Positions 33,345 to 44,887 of a stretch of 64,000 nt of DNA are shown here, piece by piece; the first letter of the stretch is position 1; each line of letters begins with the position of its first letter. The notes beneath the pieces are model-generated. The model did not search any database, had not been told where the DNA came from, and worked only from the letters and a program-made list of their open reading frames with translations. This stretch comes from Colletotrichum lupini (Eukaryota > Ascomycota > Sordariomycetes > Glomerellales > Glomerellaceae): positions 3,348,001-3,412,000 of the forward strand of contig NC_064681.1 in assembly GCF_023278565.1 (NCBI RefSeq), written 5' to 3'. The position numbers were made by a program, and so were the translations under genes.

Positions 33345-36300
33345 ATCTAAAATCTCTACTTACGAAGGGGACTAGGCCAGAAGCTTAAAATACTAGTAAG
33401 AACGAGACGTAATAAGAGAGCGTAGTTAGCGCTACGATAATAAAAAAAAGACAACTCTTTTTTATCGGACCCCCTAGAGTCGCCTCCTCCCTAATAAACG
33501 ATATAAAAACGAAGTATAGTAGAACTATTAACGTAGTAGTAATATAAAAGGACCGTATCGCTAGGAATATTAACGAATTTTAAATAAAATAGCGAACCTC
33601 TTACCCTTACTTATTAATACTTAAACTAAATAATAAGCAATAGGCTAGTAGAATTATAGGAATAAGAACGATAATTAGAGGAAAAAATCCTTATCGTAAC
33701 GTATAAAGAGCGCCTATATAAAAGACGAGTAGATTTAAAACGCCTACGGAGCTCTTTAAATAGCCCGGCCCCCGCGCTAAGGGTTATAGTCTTAGTTATA
33801 ATAGCCTCGGACGTTAGCTTTAATATAAACGGAAACGTAAACCCCCGGACTAAGGATAGTTCGATAGGTAAAGCCGTACTTAAAGCGCCGCTCGAGCGAC
33901 GATAAAGCGATAAGTTCGTACTACTTAAGCCCCTATTTACTAGCTCCCTCCCGACTTAAGTAAGTACTGTAAGCGGAACGTCTACGTTTAGACCGCTATC
34001 CCTCCCTAACTTATTATATACTAATAAATCGGTACGGGATCTATAAAGCTTCCTTTTTAACTATTACTATCGCTTCGACCTATAGGCTTAATAAATAAGA
34101 ATAGATTACGATAAAGTAGTATATATAATTAGCTACCTAAGTAGCGGCGTAAAAACCTCCTAAATATACTATATCTTTAACTACTAAAGGACCCCCGGTT
34201 TTATAATAAACTAGGTTATATAGGAGGAACTAAAGACCTTCTTATAAAATAACCTATCCGATCCCGCTAACTAAGGAATAGTAGCGAGTATATAATTAAA
34301 TAGCGCTTCGTAAAGCTAGAAGGAGAAAGTCGACGAGTTCGTTAGCCGTATTAATAAGCTCGAGATAGAATTAAAATATGTCCCGATAGAGAAATAGAGG
34401 ATCTCTATATTAATAAGTAAGCTATAGCCCGAACTATGCCTCGTAATAATATTATAAATAGAACTTCTGCGGACTCGCTTATAGTTAATATCGCTAATAA
34501 AATATATTAAATAATCCTCGCTATTAATAAGGAGCTTATAAACGTCCCCTAGGTAATATTCTAACTTAAACTCGAACGAGCTAGCGGGAAGATACCGGGG
34601 CGCTAATAAGTCGAATACGTAAGGAATACGCCGTAACTCGCTTAATAAGGATACTACGTATTATAATTATAAAGAGACTAGCTATATTATAAGGGATTAC
34701 CCGCGACCGCGGGAGTAGTATTAGTAATACTATAACTATAGTAAAACCGGGTACCTTATTAATAGCTACCCGAGCGTTATATACTATAAATATAATTAAA
34801 AGGGGCATAAGGCCGCTAGTTATTAATTAGACCTTACCCTAGCTAAGTAGTGCGGACTAGTAACGAGCTCGAATACTATCTTAGTAAGAAGAGTAGCTAG
34901 CGATTAATAAGAGCGGCGCTTAGATATCCTAACCTATATATACCTAAACTGCGTATAAGAAAAGCTAAGCGCCCTTATTAATTCGGGAGTAAAAAGGAAC
35001 GTAGTTAGTATCGGGCTACTTAATAATTTTAATACTAATTTATAAATTTACCTATCGCCGTAGCTAGTAAACGTCGAGGGTAAATAAATAGAAACGCTAA
35101 GAAGCTACTACTTATAGCTTCGAATTACTAATAGCAACTACGTAACGGAGATATAGCTATATTACTTCGTAATAGCTAATATTGCGGTACCTATACTTAT
35201 CCTCGGTTTCTTTTAGCTAGAGGATATTAACCTGCTAATTAGTTAGAAATAAAAAAAGTAGCGGTATTTAATTTACGAACGATATATCCGCTTAGACGCC
35301 CTAAAAAAGGGGCTACTAAACGACTTAGTTTTAGTAATACTTATATATATCGTAATTAACCTAGTTATAAATAGCGACGTAGTACCGGCGAGCGTAGCCG
35401 AGGACTAGAAGCTACGTTATTAGGACTTTAACGACTTATTTTTAAAAAAGAAAGCTATTTCGTTACTAAATAGAGCACTATACGACTACCGTATTAAGCT
35501 AGACGACGCGGCGCTTATTCCCTAGGGACCTATTTACTTACTATCGAACTATAAGCTCGAGATCCTGCGTAACTATTTAATAAAAGCAGAGGCTAGGGGC
35601 TAGATACGCCCCTTTATAAGCCCGGTAGGAGTACTTATCCTTTTTATATTTAAGAAAGGAGGAGAGCTACGACTTTGCGTCGATTATAAAGCGATTAATA
35701 AGATTATATAAAAAGATAGAACGCCGCTACCGCTAATTAAAAAGATATTAAATAGACTATTTAATACCTCCGTCTTTACGAAGCTAGACCTTAAGAACGC
35801 ATACTACTATATATATATAACCGAGGGCGATAAGTAGAAGACGGCTTTTCGTACTAAATACGGGTAGTTTAAGTACTTAGTTATACTTTTTGGGCTAATT
35901 AACGCGCCCGCGACTTTTTAGGTATATATTAATAACGTTCTAAGCGGCTTAGTCGATACTATCTATATCGTATACTTAGACAATATCCTAATATATAGTA
36001 ACGACTACGTAGCATATAAAGAGTACGTACGTAGCGTGCTATAGAGACTATAATAATAGAACCTATATCTAAACGGCAGTAAATACGAGTTTTATATATT
36101 ACGTATAGGATTCCTAAGGTACATTATATCTAACGAAGGTATAGAAATAGAACCCGCGCGCACCGAAGCTATAGTAAATTAGCTACTTCCGAAGAGTATT
36201 AAAGATATATAGACGTTCCTTAGATTTACGGGGTTCTACTACAGATTTATTAGTAACTATACTAAAATAACGGTACCTCTAATAAACTTGCTAAGGAAGG

Positions 36301-38504
36301 TAAAACCGGGATAATTAGAGCTATTAATACTAGCCGTAGAGTTGTTTAAAAAGCTATTAGTAGTATTTACTAACGCGCTAATACTACGATATTTTAACCT
36401 TACCTTACCTATACGGTTATAAATAGACGCTTTGGCTCGAGCTATTAGCTTAGTAATTACGTAATTATTTAAGGGTAATTAGTACTTAATTGCTTATAGG
36501 TCGAGGAAATTAACGGATACGGAGAGCTATTATAATATAAGAGACGCGGAGCTACTAGCTATCGTAAACGTATTAAAGAACTAGCGATACTACCTCGCTT
36601 ATAGCTAAGATTAGGTCGTAGTATTTATAGATTATTTTAACCTATAGTTCTTAAATATAAAAAAGAGATTAAACGGGAGATAGCTATACTAGCTAGACGA
36701 ACTTATAGCGTTTAATATCGAGATTAGGTTTAAACCGGGTATAAAAAACCTAGCGAATAGATTATTACGAAGACCTAACTATAGTAAAGGTAGTAACGAT
36801 AGCGGAGCGGAGGAGCTACTATTAAAGATAAGAGAAGACCTTTATAACGTTAGAAATATATAAGAGCCCCTTAGAGTCGTAGTAATAAGGTATACGAGGA
36901 CGAGCCGCGGGAGCGGCTCCTAAGTAAAAGGAATAGTAAGTATTTTAGAAGTAGAACTAGTAATAGTACGGAGAAATAAGTAAAGGAGGTTAGGAGCTCT
37001 AGCTTAAGAGAACTTTAAAGAGTACTTCGAGAGGCGTAACGGGGCTACGAGCTTAGGGTATTAAAGTTATAGTATAGTACTTAGAGAGCTATTTAAGCTT
37101 ATTACTAAAACTATAGATCGTAAGCTACTTATTCTATAGGACTCTAACGTAATAAGAGTACTTAAAATAGTATTCGGCGAGGAGGGGTTATTAATAATAG
37201 GTCGACTACGGGCCGCTTAATAAGAGGACGCTTTTATAAGGGATAGGTAGTAAACTAAGAGGAACTAACGGCTTTGTTTAGTTAAGAAGAAGTAACGATA
37301 GAGCTAAGTATATAACTTTAGAGGGCTACTATATTACGGCGGCCGCGCTTACGTACTGCTATATAAGGGGCTAAGGAGGGAGGTTATCGAAGTATATTAC
37401 GATATGCCCACGGCGGGATATTATAATATAAAGCGGATAATAGCGCTACTAAAACGCTACTATTACTAAGATGGAGTAAGTAGGGATATAAAAAGTTATA
37501 TTAATACTTATATAGTATACTAGCGGATAAAGCCTCGTTATTATAAGCCGTATAGCTTATTACGCCCCCTACCTACCCTAGTTAGGCTATAGTAAGAGAT
37601 ATCGCTAGACTTTATTACGGGCTTACCCGTATCGACTATACTAATCGGGAGGCGCCCTTATAACGTAGTACTCGTCGTAATAGACCGATTTACGAAGTAT
37701 AGCGTCTATATTACTACGAGGACGACCCTTATAGCTTAGGGATTCGTAGACCTCTTATTTACGAAGATCTTTACTAAGTTTAGAATACCTAAAGGGATCG
37801 TCTCTAATAGGGGGTCGTTATTTATAAGTAAGTTTTAAACTTATTTTTACTACTTTTTAGTAATAAAGAGGCGTCTTAGTACCGCGTTCTACCTATAAAC
37901 GGACGGTTAAATAAAACGGTAGAACTAATACTTAGAGTAGTACCTTTACTACTTTTATACCTAGGACTAATCGGATTAAGTATAGTATCTTTACTTAGCT
38001 AAGTTTATATATAATAATACTTAGTACTTAGTAATCCGTAAAGCGCTTACTAAGGCCCTACTTAGGTTCCTACTTACGTACCCTATATCGATCTTAACGG
38101 GGACTCGAGATAGTATATAGAATATCTTAGCTAAGGAGCGTACGGCCTAACTACGAGCTAACTAAGAAGCTTTACGACCCCTTATATAAAAAGCACGCGA
38201 GACGTATAAGTAATAAGCTAATAAAGCTAAGATAGATATGTTATATAAAGTGGGCGACTGGGTATTACTATTAAAAAAAAATATTAAGAAGTAGCGTCCT
38301 AGCTAGAAGTTAGTTAATAAGTATCTAGGCCTATTCGAAGTTAAATTAATAGTCGGAATAGCGGGGGTCGCTTACTAACTAAACGTGCCGACGTAGTATA
38401 GAATATACGATATGTTTTATATATCCTTACTCGAGCCGTATTAATACCGCGAGGAAGCCCCTCGGAAGCCCTTACTTATCGGGGATATAAATAGGGAGCT
38501 ACTT

Positions 38505-38640
38505 TACGAAATAGAAAATATTATATAATACAGAGGGCCGAAGAGGAGGCGATAATACCTAATCCGGTAGAAGGGATATAGTAGCGACGAAAATACGTAA
38601 GAGCTAGCTAGGTATATCGAAGACGTAGCGTTAATTAGTA
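38505..38640 (+). other. Chromodomain remnant of the gypsy integrase
   Basis: Reading through RIP stops gives LLYEIENIIQYRGPKRRR, then YLIR-KGYSSDENT-EL, with in-frame stops at both expected tryptophan positions. This is the core of a chromodomain (Y-x-V-E-x-I ... W-K-G-Y ... T-W-E). Such domains steer integration toward heterochromatin by binding methylated histone H3. Confidence 0.75.
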
Positions 38641-40284
38641 TATATAAAGAACGAGTTTTAATTAGGTAGCGCGCCCTAGCTCTTAAGGAGCCTAATAACG
38701 TAGCAAACTAGTTATTAATAATAAAAAAAAGGGGCTATGTAGTTATAACTAAGTAGCGCAAACGCGCTAATTACTAACTATTTCCTTAATTTTTACGACG
38801 CGCAAAAGGACTACCCTTATCCGTAAAAGGACTACCCTTATGCGTAAAAGGGCCGCCCTAGTTATTATCCTAGGGGTCGTTATAAAAGAAATAATCTCCT
38901 TATTATTAGCGAATCTATAAATAATTAGTTACGAATACGGAGCGTAGGCGGGGCGACTATATATTAGTTAGAATATTATTAGAGCGGCGTACTTCGTTAT
39001 AAATAGTACGAAGTAGCGTAATTATAGCGTCGTTATAGGATAAAGACGTAGCGCGGGAGGAGCTCGTAGCTATTTTATTATTGTTACTATTGATAACGGG
39101 GGTCGAGCGGGCCTTTTTACCGGCGCGCTTAAGCGCCCTCTACGTATTATTAATAGCGATTCGGTAAGTTTACTAGAGCTATAGAGTAATATTAGTAACC
39201 TGAGTAATAGTGATAATAGAGCGATAACGGAGCGATAAACCTTTAAATTATAGACGTTATTATTAGAAGCGAGTGCGGTACTCTAAAGGGTTCGTATTAT
39301 AAATTCTGCGGACTTAGGGACCTAAGACGCTATTAGTATAATACTTAAGAGAAGCGACGGAATAGTAATAGTACTAAGCGCTTACCGTATTTTTATAAAA
39401 ATAGTTCTGCGCAGTATACTTAATATAACGCATACTAAATCCTAGAGAAGTATTAAATAAAAGAGCGAACTAGGGGCTATAAATTACTAACCTAGCTAAT
39501 TATAGTACTCGGCTTTCGGATCGAGCGCTTTATACGTAATATAAGCGGGGTAGGGGAGCGGGCGCACCTAGCCGACCCCGATCTTCTTAGCGTTCGCTTT
39601 TTTCTTCTTTTTAATAGGAGTTTATAATAGTTAGTATAAATAGTATATAAGTAGCGATATACGTACGAGGTTAGGGCGAGTAAAGAGGATATTGGGCTTT
39701 TTAGGTAAACTACTACTGCGGCTATTACTAAGCGCACCTATAGCGCTAATAACCGTTCTATTATTAATAATAGCGACGCTACGATTAGGGGCTATAGTTA
39801 TATTAAAACGAGTTAGTAACGACTACGGAACGACTTTAAAAAAGACTTACTTAGGCGCGGGGAGTATATAAAAATAGGGATCTAGGAGATATTCGTTAGT
39901 TATAATATTTATATAACGAGGGAGTAGCGCAGACGCTAATAAAAACAAGAGACTATATATAAAAAGGATAACTACGGATAAAAAAAAAAAAAAAAAAGGA
40001 ATTCGGAATTATAATAGCTTAGAAAGGGGTTAATATCGGCAAATAAAAGTGGGGCAACGACCGCCCAAGCACTAGTAGTCGTAAGGACGGCCTATAGGTA
40101 GGAGCGACCTAGGTATAGAATTATAGGGCTATTATCCGGAGTAAGGGGTCTATACTTAGGCCGACGGGCGCCGCCTATACCTACCCTTATACCGCATATT
40201 TACGGACTTCTTAAGTAAAAGATTAATATAGCGTATATAAACTATAAGCGGGCTTTAGGACGAAGCCTAGGGGAGGGAGCACCC
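38641..40284 (+). other. 3' noncoding segment of the gypsy element
   Basis: About 1.6 kb between the chromodomain and the 3' LTR. It includes a short direct repeat (GTAAAAGGACTACCCTTAT-type units, about 38,808-38,858) and an A17 run near 39,980-39,996. A purine-rich stretch (aggggagggagca) lies just before the LTR at about 40,269-40,281 and may be the polypurine tract. No second reading frame could be recognised. Confidence 0.5.
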
Positions 40285-40494
40285 TATTAGGCCTCGCTAG
40301 TTAGGCCTCGTTAATTAAAAAATAGCTTAGGGGGGTATAAAGAGGGGGACTAAGTAATAAAGGAGTAGCTTAGGTATATATAGAGCGCTAGTAGTATACC
40401 TCGAGGGAAGGGTAGATTTTAGTAATTCCTCTTTTAGACCCTAATAGCAGTTGGCCTCTGTGAGCTTCTTCCCTGTGTCGTATACCTATTAACA
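40285..40494 (+). repeat. 3' LTR of the gypsy element
   Basis: 210 bp matching the 5' LTR. By hand alignment, its first 40 bases carry 11 C-to-T or G-to-A changes, and its last 55 bases carry the unmutated states. It ends TTAACA and is followed by the GTCGG duplication. Confidence 0.92.
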
Positions 40495-40499
40495 GTCGG

Positions 40500-42042
40500 C
40501 AATATAGCAAGCCAACTTCAAATCGAATTCCCTCCACAGCTTATCATGTTGGATAAGATATTTTTTTCCGCAGTACTCGGGTCGGCAGCTGAGGTCATAG
40601 TCACAGTTGGTGGCAAGACTTTTACCCCGACATGGTCTTCGATTCCCGATGGAGGTGTTGGCGTCTATCATGGCAGCGTGGTCCTCCTTAGTGAGACCGG
40701 CGATGTGAACGTCCAGCTCTCCAGACCTGGGAGACTTCTAGCGAGGGTTGACGGACCTGCCTTCAGCTCTGCGAGCTGCGACAATGGGCGTACGAATTGG
40801 AACCCGTGGGTTGGCAGTGCCGTCGTTGCCGGCTCCGTCTCCGTGACGATGCCAAACTCGAGACAGAACCAAGGCTGCATCAAGGGAACTGGAGCCAAGG
40901 GCTTCAGGGAGCTATGCGAGTTCAATTGCAAGTACAACTATTGCCCCGTGTCGTCCTGCTTGTGCCAGGCTGTGGGAGTGCCCAATACAAAGCCGCCAGC
41001 GCTCGAGAAAGACGGATTCCCCGCCAAGGGGAAGAGCGAGAATTACTCCGGACTCTGCTCGAATGCCTGCAACCTGGGATTCTGTCCAGAAGAGTTTTGT
41101 TCTGAGACGCCTCAGACGACTATCGTACCGACCGTCTCCGAGTTTCTTCCACCTGCCTGTAGGGCAGGCACCTCTCTAGTAGGCTATGAACGCTTCGAGG
41201 GGCTTTGTTCCTACGCCTGCAACTTTGGCTTCTGTCCTCTGCATATCTGCCGGTGTACTTCAGAGGGAGGCCTGATAGAGCCACCAGCACAGGTACCCGG
41301 TGCAACTGGAAAACCTGTTGGGGATTACAATGATGAGAAGCTGTGCGAGTTTGCCTGCTCTCGTACCTGGTGTCCCGAGGTTTGCAAGTCAAACGACGAC
41401 GAAGAAACGGAACCGCCCATCGAACCCAATGATACCTGCCAAGCGAGCGATAAAACCTATAGCGACCTCGATCTTGATCGAACTGGCGAGTACATGCGCT
41501 GGTTGTTGATGGACCCTGAGAATGCAGCAGCGACGGGCAGACAGTACATCACCATCGTCAACCTCACGCCGCACCCTTTCAAACTCACTTCAACACATAG
41601 CTACCAGATGGACGAGTTCAACTGGGGCGATATTCCTCCTGGCAGGGCGCGTCAGAACGTCGCACACTATACTGAAGACATTGAAGCCAACAATGTCGAT
41701 GACAACGGAGAAGCATACTACGACATCGGGAACACTGGCAAAAAGTTTGTCGTACGTGCCACAACTCATATACCTGATGCCTATCCCAGGCGCGTCGTTT
41801 TCGACCTGAGCGGGATGGGCAAGGGCCAGCGCGAGTACAGGGTGCCGGGGCAGGAGGTTCCTGTGACACTTGTCATCACGGGAAGTGATTCCTTCGGGTT
41901 CATCACTTCACTTTCACATGGACCGGGAAACTGGATGAACGCTATCAAGGATACGATCCGTGATCGGAGGGTGGTTGATTTGGTGATGCCAGGCACCCAC
42001 GATTCGGGCATGAGTAAGATAACAGATGCTCTCCTGTCAGGA
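40500..42042 (+). pseudogene. Middle piece of the split gene: Cys-repeat region and start of PLC-like domain
   Basis: After one copy of the GTCGG duplication is discounted, the frame resumes exactly: C40500 completes the codon left open at 33134, and 514 codons run without a stop to 42042. The piece begins with a beta-rich GH71 C-terminal region (VIVTVGGKTFTPTW). Four Cys repeats follow (about residues 464-480, 511-525, 561-577, 607-620), each of the form LC-x3-C-x4-CP-x2/3-C. Next is a Thr/His-rich segment (TIVNLTPHPF). It ends inside a PI-PLC-like catalytic domain with VMPGTHDSG, whose H825 is the expected first catalytic histidine. The copia element cuts it at the CAGGA duplication (42038-42042). 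An ATG at 40546 and a stop inside the LTR at 42100-42102 make this look like a separate 518-codon gene, which it is not. Confidence 0.85.
40915..41392 (+). repeat. Four short Cys repeats (LC-x3-C-x4-CP)
   Basis: Units read LCEFNCKYNYCPVSSC, LCSNACNLGFCPEEFC, LCSYACNFGFCPLHIC and LCEFACSRTWCPEVC, separated by Pro/Gly-rich linkers of about 30-35 residues. Regular cysteine pairs suggest small disulfide-held modules, perhaps carbohydrate-binding; the function is not known to me. Confidence 0.75.
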
Positions 42043-42247
42043 TGTCGGATTAGAAGTCCAATTCGACCGCGGCATACAGCCGACTGCGCAGGGGCCAATT
42101 AGGGGCCCTATTTACGATTATCATAGCCAGCCCAACCTATGGTTAGAACCTCCTTTTTATACCTACTACGTAGATATTTATATAGTTTAATTAATCTCTT
42201 TATTAACTACGGTTTAAACTAACTACTTTATAATAAGAATATTAACA
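42043..42247 (+). repeat. 5' LTR of the copia element
   Basis: 205 bp from TGTCGG to TTAACA. Its left 110 bp is in the unmutated state and its right end is heavily G-to-A/C-to-T changed relative to the 3' LTR. Confidence 0.92.
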
Positions 42248-44107
42248 CTAATTAGGAATTAAATTTTATTATTGTAAATTAATAAGGTATCTCGCTATAT
42301 AAAAGAGACGACTTCTTAATACTATACGGGATAAGAAATTCGTACTAATTAACCTTACGGAAATAAATAAAAAAGGAGGCGATTCTTAAATACCGTACGG
42401 AATTAAGTAATTATAGCCCTTTATTACTTATAAAAAGTCGACGTTTATTATATTAAAATACGTTAATTAACGGAACTACTTAAGTAACTAGCCTTTTACC
42501 GTTACCCCGAGTAGCTTTTTTACTAAACGACTTTTTTATAGCCGGCCCGCGATTAGAAATTAACTAATTAAATTAATAAAAAGAAATACTTACGTAACGA
42601 CTATTTACTTAATTAATTAGCGTAACGAACGAGCTTAATAATATAATATAAAAGAGCACCGCGCGATTAAAAAAGGGGATTTTTAAATATAAATATTCTT
42701 ATTTAGTAGCGAAAGTAACCCTATAGGAGTTATTAAGCTAAAAGATCTATAGTATATAAAAAAGTTTATTATTATAAGGATTTTATAAGTACGACCTTAA
42801 GCCCGCGATTTAAATAACCTTTTTATAGCTCCTTTAACTACTCCCAGGGTATTATTTAAGAATATAATATAAGGGACGGTTTAATAAAAAAAGAGGGGAT
42901 TTAGAGGTCTTAATAATATCGAGTTAAGAGTATTCTAGATTTTAAAAATTAACTTAAAAAAAAAGTAGCTACCCTAAAGTAGTCTTACGACCTCTTATTA
43001 GAGTTATTATTAGCTTAAAAAAAGGCCAAAAAGACGAGGATCTAAGGGAAAAAAAAAAATTCTTTTAGAGGGCTACTAAAAAGCTTTTTTTTATATTAGC
43101 TCTTAGTACAAGATTATTAATTTTAAAAAATTAACTAAGTAATAAAAAGGATTATTAATAAGTAATAATTACCTAACCGTAATTAAGCTATAAAAAAGAC
43201 TATTTAAAAAATATAAAATAGGGTACCGAGAGGCCGTAAAAAATAAGATTTTTAAAGTATTTAACCTTACTACGTACGAGTAATAAGTAAGTATTTTTAG
43301 TAAGTTTTTAAAATCTACGATTTTATAAAAAAGAGGGCTTAACTTCGTTAACCGTACTTAACGGCTTATATAGTTTTTAATAACCTATATAGCTCTTTTA
43401 CGAGCCGCTTAGCGTCTATTTTTAACTATTTTTATAAAATACTATCCTAAAAGAGGTAGGTTAAAAAAAGAAGCTATTTAGAGATTATAAAGAGCATAAG
43501 GCTTAAGAGGCTAGAAGTATATAGGATAGCGGAAATTAATAATTAATAAAAATCCCGAGACTAATTATTATATCTTTTTATAATAATATAAACGTTTACT
43601 ATTACTATTATAAAAAGGAACTACTAAAACCTATTTTTTTATATTAAATAAAAAGGAGGATCTTAGTAAGTATAATAGCTAGTGTTCTAAAAGGGTAGTA
43701 ATAATTACTAAAAATAATAAAAACGAGAGTAGTAGCGAGATAGCGAGAGGAAGCGGGAATCTCCTAGACCTTAATAAATTCGTTAAGTAGCGAAAGTACG
43801 GATTTATTATAACCGGCGCGCGGATTAAATATATCCTTATTAAAATTAAATACGTTAGTAATTACTAATACGGGTATAAGCTAGAGTACGACCCTTAGCG
43901 AGTTAGGGTAAGGAAGAAGAGGACGAAACCCGATCTTAAATAGAATCCTAATTTTTTATAAATAAGTAAATATTAACCCGGACTATTAGGGAACGTAAAT
44001 ATATAGAATTATAGATTAGCTTAACGGTGAGTAAATTAACGTAGTATTAATCTATTTAACTAAGGTCTATAAAAAAAGGGGCTATAGGGGTAACCCCTAT
44101 TTTATAA

Positions 44108-44159
44108 GGGCGAGGATATTCTGCCAGCAGCTCCCGATATCCTGCCCCCAAGTGTGGCT
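44108..44159 (+). repeat. Left terminal inverted repeat of the hAT-like element
   Basis: 52 bp, identical to the reverse complement of 44836-44887. The match ends at TGTGGCT, after which the two sides diverge. Confidence 0.9.
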
Positions 44160-44633
44160 GCGACCGCCCCTGCCTCCGACCACGGAGCCCAGCTGCCCAT
44201 ACCCACCCACTTACCTACCCACTTACCTACCTACCTACCTACCTACCCACCCACCTACAACCACCACTTCGTCGACCTCGCCGTCGCTACCGCTACCGCT
44301 ACCGCTACCGCTAATTAAAGCTATTCCCAACGTCAATATACCGCAAGAAGAGAATAATCGCAAAGTAGACGATCCCTTCGTCTACCAGCATACCGTCGAT
44401 TACGACGAATACGGTCACGTAGAGTACGACTACCCACTTTACGGCTAGCGCTCTAGCCTACCCAAGGCCAGAGCAGTACTTAACGAGGCTACCCACGAGG
44501 CTAGCTTTACGGTCGCGATTAAAAGCAACAACGCCTCGCAGAGTTAACCCGCCCAAATAAGCGTCACAAATCCTTAACCTCGTTTACAGACTACCGCTGG
44601 CAGGCCGCTGCTAGCTTTTCGAGCGAGTCAATT

Positions 44634-44653
44634 GGGCAGCTAGGTAGCTGCCC
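44634..44653. repeat. Palindrome inside the hAT-like element
   Basis: GGGCAGCTA, a 2-nt loop, then TAGCTGCCC: a perfect 9-bp-arm hairpin. It may be a subterminal protein-binding site or chance. Confidence 0.5.
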
Positions 44654-44835
44654 AGCTGGGCAATTAGGCCAATTCGACGGAATCGTCGACTTGGGCTAAC
44701 GCGTCGATTGCCGTACTTTTTACCAAAATAATTTAAGTCAATTGACGGCCTCTGATTGGCCAACCTACTCGAATGCTGACTACGCAGAGCCCAGCTTACG
44801 TGTGTACCCGAGACCGGCGGTCGTGTAGCGGCTGT

Positions 44836-44887
44836 AGCCACACTTGGGGGCAGGATATCGGGAGCTGCTGGCAGAATATCCTCGCCC
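44836..44887 (-). repeat. Right terminal inverted repeat of the hAT-like element
   Basis: 52 bp, the exact reverse complement of the left repeat, followed by the TTTTATAA duplication at 44888-44895. Confidence 0.9.

Larger units (their letters stand above)
33135..40494 (+). mobile_element. RIP-degraded Ty3/gypsy chromovirus LTR retrotransposon
   Basis: A 7,360-bp element with 210-bp LTRs, TG...CA ends (before RIP) and target duplication GTCGG on both sides (33130-33134 and 40495-40499). It lies in the same orientation as the host gene. Conceptual reading through many stops shows a gag region (about 33,500-34,850), a protease-like ALINSG near 34,970, reverse transcriptase at about 35,560-36,010 ([38 protein letters not shown] and YLDNILIYS where YLDD is expected), RNase H-like sequence to 36,780, integrase at about 37,310-38,120 (ISLDFITGLP, VIDRFTKY) and a C-terminal chromodomain at about 38,500-38,640. 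The order RT-RH-IN with a chromodomain places it in the chromoviruses. CpA and TpG are almost absent inside, and stops fill every frame. It cannot encode protein. Confidence 0.93.
44108..44887. mobile_element. Non-autonomous hAT-like element nested in the copia element
   Basis: A 780-bp element with perfect 52-bp terminal inverted repeats (from GGGCGAGGATATTCTGCCAG inward to AAGTGTGGCT) and an 8-bp target duplication TTTTATAA (44100-44107 and 44888-44895). An 8-bp duplication is typical of the hAT superfamily. Inside, CpA and TpG are common, unlike the surrounding copia DNA, so it is not RIPped. It holds a CTAC microsatellite (about 44,200-44,260), a TACCGC microsatellite (about 44,287-44,315) and a 20-bp palindrome. 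It has no transposase. A 98-codon frame at 44,152-44,448 is largely translated microsatellite (YLPT, LPLP repeats). Confidence 0.88.

Noticed and set aside
39492..39737. Small open frames in the RIPped elements (also 34581-34808 and 48081-48263)
   Set aside because: They are chance gaps between stops in AT-rich decayed transposon sequence, in frames unrelated to pol.
40546..42102. Stand-alone 518-codon gene
   Set aside because: The upstream 15 codons are in frame with the GH71 piece after the element is discounted, and the final 20 codons and stop are copia LTR sequence.
44152..44448. 98-codon protein in the nested element
   Set aside because: The frame starts inside the terminal inverted repeat and is mostly microsatellite translation.
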